From: a virus
Virus record (IMG/VR): IMGVR_UViG_3300030389_002268
Coordinates: 1 to 27,545 of that record
DNA: 27,545 nt
Strand: one strand, 5' to 3'
In this document: in pieces, positions 1-8,793 of the stretch
How the letters are laid out: each line of letters starts with the position of its first letter
Numbering within the stretch: position 1 is the first letter of the stretch
The notes under the pieces: generated by a model
The model's input: the letters and a program-made list of their open reading frames with translations, nothing else
The model's database searches: none
What the model was told of the DNA's origin: nothing
Translations under genes and position numbers: made by a program

Positions 1-3000
1 AGCTGGTCATGGTTTAGCTGAATACATAGGTGAAAGTATGTTCTCGTTTGGTTTAGTTGATAACATGATATCACCTAGAGGTATACCTAGCCTAACAAGT
101 CCTGGCGTTATTAGTAGATTAGCGCCGACAACAGCTGAATATTTAAAAAGTAATTTAACTACAGCTCTACCAGCTGCGTTTGCACTTGAAGGTTTAAGTG
201 AAGGCGCAACTCAATTTATGCAAAACATATTAGATCGTAAGCCTGTATTTGAAGATGTAGGTCAAGCTGTATATGCTGGTGCTTTAATGGGTGGCGGTAT
301 AGGTATATTCAGTACTATGCATGGCGCGGCAATGACAAGAGCTGTTGATGGCAAAACAAGAAAAGAACTTAACGTTGATTACCAAAACTTACATAGTGAA
401 GTTGCAAGATTAGAGCAACTAGAAGGTAGAGCTAGAATACACGGTAAAATAAATAGAAGAGCTGGTTTATCTGATGCTGATGTTAGCCAGGAGTTAGAAA
501 CACAACGTAAAAAGGTAAACGAAATATCTGACAACTTACAAGAAAAATATTATAACATAGTTAAAAACACACCACTGTATAATAAAGCAGTTTTTGACAA
601 TGTTGTTAAAGTAGAAGCTGAGATAAACGATTTAAGAAAAGACTATAACCAAGCGCAAGAGGATTATCAAGCAGGATTAATCGATAAAGAAACTTACAAT
701 GTTAAAACTAGATCAATAGAATTAACTGTAGCCAATCGTGTAGATTACTTAGACAGTATAAAAAATGGTAAGTTAAATTTATTTGAACAACTAAAAGATT
801 CAGGAGATAAAAAAGATTTACAAAAGTATGATGATTACATAGAGAAAGCAGAAGCAGAGGGAGCTATTAACCCACAAGCAAGAGCTGAAGAGCTTTACTA
901 CACCGATGTGTATAGACAAAATATTATTAAGTACAAAGATATAGCAAGAAAACAAAACGCGGAAAAACAAAAAGCTTATAAGTTAGAGGTTAAAGACTTG
1001 TCAAAGCAACAAGCAATAGAATATTATGAGAGCTTACCTAACTATAGTTTAAAACAGAAACAAGAAACAATAAGAAATATAAGAGATGGTATACAAAATG
1101 GTTTTCAAGTTGATAGCCCTGATGGTAGTGTAAGAACAGCTGTAGCTATAAGAGAAAATGCTGTTAAAAATAGAAGAGCGTTTACAATGCCTCATGAAGT
1201 TATTCATACTGTAATTGAAGAAGCTTTTGGTGGCTCGCGAGTACTTGAACAAAAATTAGCTGACTCTATAATAGAGTATACTAAAAACGCTTTACCAAGT
1301 ATACATAGTCTGTTGTTAAACCAAAAAGCAGAAGAAGTTCCAGCTGTGTTCTTTGAATATTTTGCTGAACAAGGACACAAGGTTAAAGATCACGCTCCGT
1401 TTTTTCATGGTGTGTCTGGCGTAACTTTACCTGATGTTGACTTCTTAAATGCAGGTGAAATGGTAAGGTATTTTGAATCGTTTATCAACTACAACAAAAA
1501 CAAAACAAAATTAGACGTAGCTAAAATAACAAAAGAAAAGAAAAGTATTGAAGATGATCCAAAAGGTTATGCTGTAAGAAGAACTAAGCTTAATAAACAC
1601 GTTAAGGGTTTAATAGAAAAAGAAGACCCTGAGGCTGAGTTTGTTTGGAACGAAGACATAGCATCAGAAGCTTTAGCTTTTGTTATTGAAAATAAAATAC
1701 TAGACACTTATATATTAGGTAAAAGACCTATAGGTATAGCACCTACACAATGGATAAACGATGTGTATAGTGAGTTTATAAGTGTGTCAAATAATTACGA
1801 CGGTAGAATAAAAGATGCTGATGGCAACCCTGATTACTTTGGTTGGTTAATGGGTAACTTAGGATACCAAACACTTGATGTTACAAAGTCAGTAATTAAA
1901 GAACAACAAGAAAGAGCAAAGACAGTTGACATAGATGAAGCAAGAGGTATAGCAGAACAAACAGGAGATACGGTCGAAGACTTTGGTTTTACTGAGGTAG
2001 CTGAAAGGCTAGGTGTGCCAGCAAAAACTATTGTAGATTTAACAGACTTAGTACAAGGTGAATTAGGTAGGTTCACACAAGATATAACAGAGGGTGTTAC
2101 ACTTAATAGAAGTATATCACCTTTATTTCAAGCGTTAAACGCTAGGTTTGCTCAAGCTACAGCTAAAAATCCAGGTGGTGGTAACTGGAGAATAATAGCG
2201 CCTTTATTAAAAAACTTAAAGTCTTTTATAGAAAGCAATACAGCAACAATATTAAATGAAGTTAGCACTGAGTATGCTGCTAAGAACATACCACAAATAG
2301 TACAAAAATCTGTTAACGGTGAATTTATATCAGACTGGCAAGGTAAAAAAATAGACAGGCAAGGTAAAACAGATACAGGCAAAACATCTGGCCCACAGAT
2401 AATGAGAAAAAATAAGCAGGCTATAAGAAATCTCATAAGAAACCCAAAAGCTTTGTTAGATATATACCTGCCTAATGATAAACCAAGTCAAGGTAAAAAA
2501 GAAGGCTTAGCTATTAACCTATCACAAAGATTAGCAAGAGAAATATTACAAAACGATTTACTTAACTTCATAAAAACAGGTAGCTTTAAAAACTCACCTA
2601 TTACAGAAAGGCTAGCAAAGACACAAGGTTTATTTGATAGGATTATAAACGAAGCTAAAGCAGCTGAAATAATAAGACAAAGTGATAGAATAAAAAATAG
2701 TGTAGAAACTTTAGGTGCTACTGATAGAATAAAAGTTTTTGAGGTTAATGATCAAATTGTTGAGTTAATAAGAAAAGGCACTGATGTTGAGGCAGCCGTA
2801 CGACAACTATTAAATTTCCGTGACAAAAAAATTAAACAAGTAACAAAAGCGTATACCGACATAATATTAAAATATGGTGATTTTATAAGGTTAACTAAAA
2901 CAGAAAGATCTAAAATAAAACCAGGTGTTACTACATTAGAAGATTTTATACAGCAAGAGTTTGCTGATATAGCAAGCGATGAGATGTTGTTTGGTAAGTT

Positions 3001-6000
3001 TGTAGAGAAGATAGCTAACTTAGATAAAAGCTTAAATGATTATCATTTTGAAGATGGTAGAGTAGAAATGGCAAGAGCGACAGATAAAGCTTTTGTAAAA
3101 AGCTTAATGAAAGAATTTAACAACGACCCAAAAGAAGTCGCCAAGTTTGTTTTAAAGTTTATGAAAGGTCACACAGCCTCAGCAAGTCAAATACTAAACA
3201 AGGCTTATAGATTTATTGATGGTGCAGTTACGCTAGTTGATAAAGGCAGAAGTGGTAAAGGAACTAGATTTCAAAACTACGAGGGTATAGATGATATGCT
3301 GAACACGTTATTACGTGATAATCTTGGTATACAAATTACTAAAGTAAATAAGTTAGGTAAACGAGAAGGTGGTTACGAAATAACATACGAAGGTCAAGAT
3401 ATATTCTTAGGTAATTCTGAAATAAAATTAAATCCAATAGAGTCAAAGTCTGTAATAAAAAATAACATAACATACGATCAAAGTAAAGCTGAAGCTGATG
3501 AGCAAACAGCGGCAATGTTTAAATATCTAGACTTCTTAAATAGTAGAAGAGGTAAAACATTAGCCATACCATTTAGAAACTACGACGACATAGATTTTAT
3601 ATTAGCATTGCAGTCTTTAAATAGTAACATGCAAACTATGTTACGTAGATCTGCACCATATACATATAAGTTTGTAGGTGATTACACAGGCCCATTAAGA
3701 TACGAACATATCATACCAGCTGGTTATGTATTAACAAACATAGCTGATCATTATTTAAATAATGGTAAAACAAAAGCAGATCTTAAAAAATTAATGTCTA
3801 AGTATGAAGTTGCTATTATACCAGAAACTATGGACAAGCAGATACCTATGGGATCGCTAATGGCTAGAGGTTACGAAGCTGGCGATAACGCTTTGGCTAA
3901 TAGATATTATACTATAGCAAACTTTGGCAAAGATGATTTTTATCCTGTAAAGCATATAAAAGATGGTACTGTTTTTGGTGATGCGTTCAGTAAACAATCG
4001 TTACAAAGACTAAATATAAGAGCTAAAAACAGCGTAGAAAGAAGATCAGATTCAAGATCAGCACAACACTTTGTTGTAGCTATGAAAAAGTCAATTGATC
4101 CTAATGCTAAAAAGAAAGGCGCTAGTATTATAGACTTTGATGACACGTTGGCTAAGACTAAATCTAACGTACTTTATACGCTTCCTAACGGCACGAAAGG
4201 TAAAATAGATGCTACAGAGTTTGCTTTACGTTCTGAAGCCTTAGAAGCTGAAGGAGCGGTTTTTGATTTTAGTGAATTTAGCAGGGTAAAAGCTGGCAAA
4301 CGTGGACCTTTCTTTGGCAAAGCACAAGCGCTAAAAGATAAGTTTGGTAACACAGACATATTTGTACTAACAGCAAGACCACAAAATGCTGCGCCAGCTA
4401 TACAAAAGTTTTTAAGTGGTGTTGGTCTAGATTTAAAAATAGAAAATATAGTTGGACTAGAAAATGGTACACCAGAAGCTAAAGCAGACTGGATAACTAG
4501 TAAAGTAGCTGAAGGTTATAACGATATATTATTTGCTGATGATGCTATTAAAAACGTTAAAGCTGTGGCCGATGTATTAGATATCTTTAACATCGGCGGT
4601 AAGATATATCAAGCCAGACAAAAGTTTAGTGTAGAAGGTGCAACAGAAGAAACATTAAATAAAATATTAGACGAAAATAATCCTGATAGTGATGTTGCAG
4701 GTAGAAAAGTAGATGACACAGAAGCTAGAGAAAAAGGTAGGCCTGGTTTCTGGTTAAAAGAGTTATTTAATTTTAGATCAAAGGTAAATCAAATATTTGT
4801 TCCACCTTCTGCAGAAGATTTAAAAGGCTTATGGGATAACCACATAGCTGGTAAAGGTAGAAAAGGTGAGTCTGATAAAGTTTGGTTTGAAGAAACTATA
4901 TTAAGACCTTATGCTAGAGCAGAACGTGCACTTGACAGAATTAAGCTAGCCGTTAGAAACGGTATAGTTAATTTAAAAAAGTTGTATGGCAAAACATTTG
5001 TTGAAGAATTATACAAAGACGCAATACCAGAATTTACACGTATGGACGCTGCTAGAATATACTTATGGTGGAAAGCAGGACATGACATACCTGGAATAAC
5101 TACAGAGCAGTTTGATCAGTTGTTAGACTACGTTATGAAAGATCAGCAATTAAAAAATTACGCTGAAGATGTATTTGAATTATTAAATGACAATATTAAA
5201 CCTGCGTTAGTACCTTTGTTTGAAATGTACCCACCTCCAACTCAATATTGGAAACAACAAGATATAAATTCAGATATAGAATTTGTATTTAAATTCATAC
5301 GACCAAGTATACACCAAGAGTTTATTGACAATAGATACAGTGTATTTACACCTGATATGATGAACAAGATAGAAGCTATATACGGCACGCAATATAGAGA
5401 AGCATTAGAAGATATATTCTTTAGGATGGAAGAAGGTGTAAACAGAAACGCTAGTCAGATTAATAACCCTTGGATTAAGTGGTTAAACTTTGCTACAGGT
5501 AACATAATGTTTGTTAATGTAAGATCTGCTTTATTACAGCTTATATCATCAACAAACTTTATAGAAGTTACTGGACCTAACAATTTATTTAACACGCTTG
5601 CTAGAGTTATGGATAGAAAACAATGGGTTGCAGACTTTACAACGCTATGGAACTCAGAGTTTTTAAGAAACAGAAGAGGTAGGGGTAAAATAGATATTGT
5701 ACAAGAAGAAATACAACGTACTGTAGCCTCTGAAAAAGATCCTTTCTTGCGTTTAGCTAGCCTATTACAAAACAAAGGTTACGCACCTACTAGATTTATG
5801 GATAGTTTAGCAATAGCTTTTGGTGGCGCTGCTTATTACAGAAACCTTGTAAATGAATACACGAGTAAAGGCATGGATCAAGTACAGGCAGAGAGAAGAG
5901 CTATGAGAGACTTTAGAGAAAAAGCTGAAGCGTCACAGCAGTCTGCAAGGGCTGATTTAATATCACAGCAACAAGCTAGTGTTATGGGTAGAATATTCTT

Positions 6001-6730
6001 AACGTTCCAAAACGTTACTATGCAGTATACTAGATTAGGTAAGAAAGCGTTAAATGATTTTAGAAACGGTAGACGAGTTAGAAACGCAGACGGTACATTT
6101 AAATCACTACGTGATAGTAGACTAGAACAAGCTTGGCAGATGTTTCAGTTTATGGCGTATCAAAACTTATTATTTGCTGGACTACAAAGAGCTATAATAT
6201 TTATGTTTGCATTAGGTGAAGGTGAAGAAGTTGAAGAAAAACAAAAGCTAGATTATTTAAATGCTGCGCTTGATTCAATACTACGAGGTAGTGGTATAGT
6301 CGGTGGTATATTATCAGTAGCTAAAAACATAGGTATTGAGTTAGCAAGGGGTAACAGAAGAGATTTAGATGTTAAAGTATTAGAAATATCACCTACAATA
6401 TCTACCAAGTTTAGAAAAGCAGCAAAGATAATTAACGCTATAGGTAAAGGTAATTACAAAGACTTGTTAATTGAAACACCTTCGTTTGTTTATGGTTTGC
6501 CAACTGATAGAATTGAAAGATTAGTAAGGCAAATAGAAGCTGGTATTGATTTACACGATCAAGGATATAAATCATACGAGAGGTTACTTATGAGTTTAGG
6601 ATGGTCAACATATGACTTCGGCTTAGACAAACCACCTACGGTACTTGACATACTTGATATGAGCGAAACGCAAAAGAAAACAAGGAAAAGAACACGTAGA
6701 ACTAGAAGTAAACGGGGTAAAAGAAGGTAA
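1..6730 (+). CDS. Giant phage polyprotein (5' partial), zincin-like plus HAD domain
   Basis: The frame is open to the left edge (12 further codons precede the ATG at 38), so the gene begins upstream and at least 2242 residues are present. Residues are counted here from that ATG. The N-terminal part (about 100-370) is charged and helical, probably coiled coil. An HEVIH motif at 386-390, with acidic residues near 432-440, resembles a zinc metalloprotease site. A HAD-type domain follows: DFDDTL at 1366-1371, LTARP at 1444-1448 and FADD at 1499-1502 fit HAD motifs I, II and the acidic motif. A hydrophobic stretch lies near 2035-2062, and the C-terminus is an Arg/Lys-rich tail. Size, multi-domain layout and place upstream of lysis genes resemble the large polyvalent or internal virion (ejection) proteins of marine phages. 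Virion location is inference. The HAD call is firmer than the zincin call. Confidence 0.85.
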   Translation, partial: AGHGLAEYIGESMFSFGLVDNMISPRGIPSLTSPGVISRLAPTTAEYLKSNLTTALPAAFALEGLSEGATQFMQNILDRKPVFEDVGQAVYAGALMGGGIGIFSTMHGAAMTRAVDGKTRKELNVDYQNLHSEVARLEQLEGRARIHGKINRRAGLSDADVSQELETQRKKVNEISDNLQEKYYNIVKNTPLYNKAVFDNVVKVEAEINDLRKDYNQAQEDYQAGLIDKETYNVKTRSIELTVANRVDYLDSIKNGKLNLFEQLKDSGDKKDLQKYDDYIEKAEAEGAINPQARAEELYYTDVYRQNIIKYKDIARKQNAEKQKAYKLEVKDLSKQQAIEYYESLPNYSLKQKQETIRNIRDGIQNGFQVDSPDGSVRTAVAIRENAVKNRRAFTMPHEVIHTVIEEAFGGSRVLEQKLADSIIEYTKNALPSIHSLLLNQKAEEVPAVFFEYFAEQGHKVKDHAPFFHGVSGVTLPDVDFLNAGEMVRYFESFINYNKNKTKLDVAKITKEKKSIEDDPKGYAVRRTKLNKHVKGLIEKEDPEAEFVWNEDIASEALAFVIENKILDTYILGKRPIGIAPTQWINDVYSEFISVSNNYDGRIKDADGNPDYFGWLMGNLGYQTLDVTKSVIKEQQERAKTVDIDEARGIAEQTGDTVEDFGFTEVAERLGVPAKTIVDLTDLVQGELGRFTQDITEGVTLNRSISPLFQALNARFAQATAKNPGGGNWRIIAPLLKNLKSFIESNTATILNEVSTEYAAKNIPQIVQKSVNGEFISDWQGKKIDRQGKTDTGKTSGPQIMRKNKQAIRNLIRNPKALLDIYLPNDKPSQGKKEGLAINLSQRLAREILQNDLLNFIKTGSFKNSPITERLAKTQGLFDRIINEAKAAEIIRQSDRIKNSVETLGATDRIKVFEVNDQIVELIRKGTDVEAAVRQLLNFRDKKIKQVTKAYTDIILKYGDFIRLTKTERSKIKPGVTTLEDFIQQEFADIASDEMLFGKFVEKIANLDKSLNDYHFEDGRVEMARATDKAFVKSLMKEFNNDPKEVAKFVLKFMKGHTASASQILNKAYRFIDGAVTLVDKGRSGKGTRFQNYEGIDDMLNTLLRDNLGIQITKVNKLGKREGGYEITYEGQDIFLGNSEIKLNPIESKSVIKNNITYDQSKAEADEQTAAMFKYLDFLNSRRGKTLAIPFRNYDDIDFILALQSLNSNMQTMLRRSAPYTYKFVGDYTGPLRYEHIIPAGYVLTNIADHYLNNGKTKADLKKLMSKYEVAIIPETMDKQIPMGSLMARGYEAGDNALANRYYTIANFGKDDFYPVKHIKDGTVFGDAFSKQSLQRLNIRAKNSVERRSDSRSAQHFVVAMKKSIDPNAKKKGASIIDFDDTLAKTKSNVLYTLPNGTKGKIDATEFALRSEALEAEGAVFDFSEFSRVKAGKRGPFFGKAQALKDKFGNTDIFVLTARPQNAAPAIQKFLSGVGLDLKIENIVGLENGTPEAKADWITSKVAEGYNDILFADDAIKNVKAVADVLDIFNIGGKIYQARQKFSVEGATEETLNKILDENNPDSDVAGRKVDDTEAREKGRPGFWLKELFNFRSKVNQIFVPPSAEDLKGLWDNHIAGKGRKGESDKVWFEETILRPYARAERALDRIKLAVRNGIVNLKKLYGKTFVEELYKDAIPEFTRMDAARIYLWWKAGHDIPGITTEQFDQLLDYVMKDQQLKNYAEDVFELLNDNIKPALVPLFEMYPPPTQYWKQQDINSDIEFVFKFIRPSIHQEFIDNRYSVFTPDMMNKIEAIYGTQYREALEDIFFRMEEGVNRNASQINNPWIKWLNFATGNIMFVNVRSALLQLISSTNFIEVTGPNNLFNTLARVMDRKQWVADFTTLWNSEFLRNRRGRGKIDIVQEEIQRTVASEKDPFLRLASLLQNKGYAPTRFMDSLAIAFGGAAYYRNLVNEYTSKGMDQVQAERRAMRDFREKAEASQQSARADLISQQQASVMGRIFLTFQNVTMQYTRLGKKALNDFRNGRRVRNADGTFKSLRDSRLEQAWQMFQFMAYQNLLFAGLQRAIIFMFALGEGEEVEEKQKLDYLNAALDSILRGSGIVGGILSVAKNIGIELARGNRRDLDVKVLEISPTISTKFRKAAKIINAIGKGNYKDLLIETPSFVYGLPTDRIERLVRQIEAGIDLHDQGYKSYERLLMSLGWSTYDFGLDKPPTVLDILDMSETQKKTRKRTRRTRSKRGKRR

Positions 6731-6779
6731 AAACAAGTAATAATAAACTATGGCAGTACAAAAACACAACAACTAAATC

Positions 6780-7073
6780 ATGGCAGAAATATTAAACAAA
6801 CAAGTAGGAATTGATATAGATGGCGATAAAAAGCCAGATATAAAACTCGACATTAAGAGTATAGCTATCGTTGTAGGTTTTATTATTAGTGGTTCTATGG
6901 GGTATCAAAGCCTAAAACAAGAAATAGAGCTTGCTAAGGAATTACCTGTATACGAGATGAAACAAACCTCTGACGGCTTATTACTTAAGCAAAAGGTTGA
7001 ATATCTTGAAAAAGAAATAGAAAACCTAGAGGACAAGGTTAAAGATATTGAAAACAAAGTATATAAAAGATAA
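6780..7073 (+). CDS. Small membrane protein with Ca-loop-like motif and coiled coil
   Basis: 97 aa. An acidic loop at residues 12-24 (D12, D14, D16, D20, D24, with DIDGDKKPD at its core) resembles calcium-binding repeats of the EF-hand/thrombospondin-3 type. It is followed by one hydrophobic segment (about 27-44) and a charged heptad-like helix (about 46-95). It lies directly upstream of the endolysin gene with a 4-nt gap, so a role in lysis (holin or inner-membrane spanin-like) is plausible but unproven. No Shine-Dalgarno sequence precedes the ATG; the leader is A-rich. Family not recognised with certainty. Confidence 0.75.
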   Translation: MAEILNKQVGIDIDGDKKPDIKLDIKSIAIVVGFIISGSMGYQSLKQEIELAKELPVYEMKQTSDGLLLKQKVEYLEKEIENLEDKVKDIENKVYKR

Positions 7074-7077
7074 TTAA

Positions 7078-7539
7078 ATGATTAGCAAACACGTTAGCAT
7101 GCGTGAAGGTACGTATAGCATTACAGCATTAAGATTAGGTTTAGAAAACAAACCAACTGAAGAACATCTTGACAACATGAAGTTGTTAGCTGAAAAAGTG
7201 TTTGAGCCACTTAGAGAGTGGGTAGGTGGTCCTATCAAGATAAATTCATTTTATCGTGGACCAGAGTTAAACAAAGCTATCGGCGGAAGTAACAAGTCAC
7301 AACATTGTCACGGGCAAGCTGTTGACATAGATGATACTTATGGTCATAAAACTAACGCCGAGATGTTTAACTATATAAGAAAAAATTTACAGTTTGATCA
7401 AATGATCTGGGAGTTTGGCGATAGCAAAAACCCAAACTGGGTACACGTAAGCTATGTTAGCCCTGATAAAAATAGAAACAGATGCTTAGTAGCATATAAG
7501 CACGATGGTAGAACTCAGTACGCAAACTACGCAGGTTGA
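7078..7539 (+). CDS. Peptidase M15-family endolysin
   Basis: 153 aa. This is a probable zinc D-Ala-D-Ala carboxypeptidase or L,D-endopeptidase that cuts cell-wall peptide crosslinks. The M15 signature S-x-H-x-x-G-x-A-x-D is present at S74, H76, G79, A81 and D83. The IWEF element gives the likely catalytic E112, and WVHVSY gives the third zinc ligand H123. The upstream NSFYRGPELN element is typical of the M15A fold. There is no signal peptide, so release probably needs a holin; candidate membrane proteins sit on both sides. M15 endolysins are common in phages of Gram-negative marine bacteria, including Bacteroidota. Confidence 0.9.
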   Translation: MISKHVSMREGTYSITALRLGLENKPTEEHLDNMKLLAEKVFEPLREWVGGPIKINSFYRGPELNKAIGGSNKSQHCHGQAVDIDDTYGHKTNAEMFNYIRKNLQFDQMIWEFGDSKNPNWVHVSYVSPDKNRNRCLVAYKHDGRTQYANYAG

Positions 7540-7655
7540 TAAACTGGAAAGACTTAAAGCCTGATGATAAAGTGATTGGAATAATATTCTTTCTACAGGT
7601 CACTTGGCTTATTATGATTTTAGTATTACATTACATTTTTAACCTTTGGACATGA
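7536..7655 (+). CDS. 39-aa single-span membrane protein, holin candidate (TTG start)
   Basis: A short frame fills the gap between endolysin and lipoprotein. It starts with TTG overlapping the endolysin stop (GGTTGATAA) and ends with a TGA that overlaps the ATG of the lipoprotein gene at 7652 (ATGA). A charged N-terminus (INWKDLKPDDK) precedes a continuous hydrophobic segment (about residues 13-34) and a short tail ending NLWT. The perfect fit between two stop/start overlaps and the membrane topology support a real gene, probably a small holin or regulator of lysis. The TTG start is the weak point, as no ATG or GTG lies upstream of the membrane span. Confidence 0.65.
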   Translation: MINWKDLKPDDKVIGIIFFLQVTWLIMILVLHYIFNLWT

Positions 7656-8122
7656 CAGATAAACAAAGAGACCTTGGTAGACTTATTACGTTAGCAATAC
7701 TTATTAGTATATTACTTATAGGCGTGTTATCAAGTTGTACACCTATGTTATATAATAACAACAGAGTTATGGTTACACATGTACTAGCGTTAACTGAAAT
7801 GGGTGATACTGTTAAAATTAGAATAGATCAAATACAACCAACTAAAATATACAATGTAGTAGGTTATGATTTTGTAAGATGGCAAGATAATAGATTTTAT
7901 GTTCCACATTACGATCGTCAATACGATCATAGATATTATGATAGCAGGTGGAGATACCATGGTAACCCTAAGGGAACATACGGTTACATTACGCCAAACC
8001 CTAATATAAACAATAACCCGCCTATATCTGTAGGTAGTCAAACAACAGGTGGTGGTGATGCACCAATAGCTAGCAACCCTGTTACATCTGGCGGTGGTAG
8101 TTCAAGAGGTAAAAACAATTAA
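7652..8122 (+). CDS. Phage lipoprotein, possible outer-membrane spanin
   Basis: 156 aa from the ATG that overlaps the preceding stop; a TTG two codons upstream is less likely. The N-terminus has a basic region, a hydrophobic signal (about 11-26) and a lipobox LSSC with the acylated Cys at 29. The mature part is rich in Tyr, His and Arg around YDRQYDHRYYDSRW. It ends in a low-complexity Gly/Ser/Asn/Pro tail with three GGG-like runs. Position after the endolysin fits an Rz1-like outer-membrane spanin, though it is much longer than typical Rz1. No known domain was recognised, so function rests on context and the lipobox. Confidence 0.75.
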   Translation: MTDKQRDLGRLITLAILISILLIGVLSSCTPMLYNNNRVMVTHVLALTEMGDTVKIRIDQIQPTKIYNVVGYDFVRWQDNRFYVPHYDRQYDHRYYDSRWRYHGNPKGTYGYITPNPNINNNPPISVGSQTTGGGDAPIASNPVTSGGGSSRGKNN

Positions 8123-8123
8123 C

Positions 8124-8375
8124 ATGCCAAGAATAAGAAAAACAACAAAAGGTAAAGGAAGAAATTTTAGAACTGTAAAAGAAGGAGCAGGCATGACTGC
8201 TAAGGGTGTTAGAGAATATAGAAAGAAAAACCCTGGTAGTAAATTAAAGACAGCCGTAACGGGTAAAGTAAAACCCGGCAGCAAAGCAGCTAAGCGTAGA
8301 AAGTCATTTTGCGCTAGATCAAAAGGATGGAAAAGTAAAAGAGGTCTTGCTGCAAGACGTAGGTGGAAATGTTAA
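8124..8375 (+). CDS. Basic two-Cys microprotein (AGMTAKGV...SFCAR...WKC family)
   Basis: 83 aa from the ATG one base after the lipoprotein stop; a GTG at 8094 in frame would be inside the previous gene and is unlikely. It is extremely rich in Lys, Arg and Gly. The core reads EGAGMTAKGVREYR, NPGSKLKTAVTG and GSKAAKRRKSFCAR, and the end is RRRWKC. I recognise these phrases as belonging to a small conserved-protein family of marine phages and algal viruses (DUF6321-like, from memory), with the two Cys in the same FCAR and WKC contexts. The biochemical role is unknown; charge suggests nucleic-acid binding. Confidence 0.85.
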   Translation: MPRIRKTTKGKGRNFRTVKEGAGMTAKGVREYRKKNPGSKLKTAVTGKVKPGSKAAKRRKSFCARSKGWKSKRGLAARRRWKC

Positions 8376-8378
8376 GAT

Positions 8379-8537
8379 ATGAAATCAAGAGGACTAGGAG
8401 ATAGTATACATAAGTTCACAACTAAGACTGGTATTAAGTCTGTAGTAGACAGAGTATCAAATGGTTTAAATATACCTTGCGGATGCGAAGGTAGACGTGA
8501 AGCTTTGAATATGTTGTTTCCTTATAAAAACAAGTAA
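8379..8537 (+). CDS. 52-aa protein with CGC motif and FPY terminus
   Basis: The ATG lies 3 nt after the previous stop. The protein begins MKSRGLGDSIHKFTTKTGIK and contains the motif PCGCEGRREALNMLFPY near the C-terminus. Glycine-rich GLGDxI, a TxTGIK element, CxC and a terminal LFPY form a recurrent pattern in small phage proteins as I recall. The CxC pair could bind a metal or form a disulfide, possibly between subunits. It is one of eight consecutive-type microproteins with exactly two cysteines. Function unknown. Confidence 0.75.
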   Translation: MKSRGLGDSIHKFTTKTGIKSVVDRVSNGLNIPCGCEGRREALNMLFPYKNK

Positions 8538-8539
8538 TT

Positions 8540-8689
8540 ATGGGTAAAATTAGTCCGGCGTGTAAAGCCGCAGCGAAACGTAAATTTAAAGTATGGCCTA
8601 GTGCGTATGCTTCAGGGTGGGGTGTAAGATGTACTAAGGCTGGTGGTCCAGGTAACTACGGTGGTAGTGGCAAAAAAAAGAAGAAGTGA
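8540..8689 (+). CDS. 49-aa basic protein, KVWPSAYASG family
   Basis: The ATG follows the previous stop by 2 nt. The motif KFKVWPSAYASGWGVRCTK occupies residues 15-33, followed by AGGPGNYGG and a Lys5 tail. The VWPSAYAS phrase is conserved in small proteins of marine phages and giant viruses as I recall, usually with the same Cys after it. Cysteines are at positions 8 and 31. The stop overlaps the GTG start of the next gene (GTGA). Function unknown; a nucleic-acid-binding or virion-packaged peptide is an inference from charge and place. Confidence 0.75.
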   Translation: MGKISPACKAAAKRKFKVWPSAYASGWGVRCTKAGGPGNYGGSGKKKKK

Positions 8690-8793
8690 TAAAAGCTAAC
8701 TACAAGAAAAAACCTAAGTGCTGGAAAGGCTATAAACAAGTAGGCTTCAAAAAGAAGGGCGGCAGGCGTGTACCTAATTGTGTAAAGAGATGA
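8686..8793 (+). CDS. 35-aa basic protein, CWKGYKQVG...VPNC family
   Basis: It starts with GTG overlapping the previous stop by 4 nt and ends in a TGA overlapping the next ATG by 4 nt. The sequence has the compact pattern KCWKGYKQVGFKKKGGRRVP followed by NC at position 32. CWxGYxxVGxKxKxGxxVPNC is a motif I recall at the C-terminus of other phage proteins, so this may be a free-standing copy of a normally fused module. The two Cys bracket the conserved core. Function unknown. Confidence 0.7.
   Translation: MIKANYKKKPKCWKGYKQVGFKKKGGRRVPNCVKR

Noticed and set aside
6750-6776. Eight-codon frame ATGGCAGTAC... between the giant gene and the next CDS
   Set aside because: Too short to support; no conserved content, though it shares ATGGCAG with the following start.
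7641-7651. Possible Bacteroidota -7 promoter (TAnnTTTG-like) at TAACCTTTGG
   Set aside because: Spacing is off by one base, no -33 TTG partner at the right distance was found, and it lies inside a coding frame with only a base or two to the next ATG.
7790-8041. 83-aa minus-strand frame opposite the lipoprotein gene
   Set aside because: Antisense to a well-supported gene; Tyr/Val/Ile-rich translation is the complement of the sense codons.
8778-8789. Upstream TTG start for the PAP2 gene
   Set aside because: The ATG at 8790 overlaps the preceding stop in the same ATGA style as neighbouring genes and suits the protein better.
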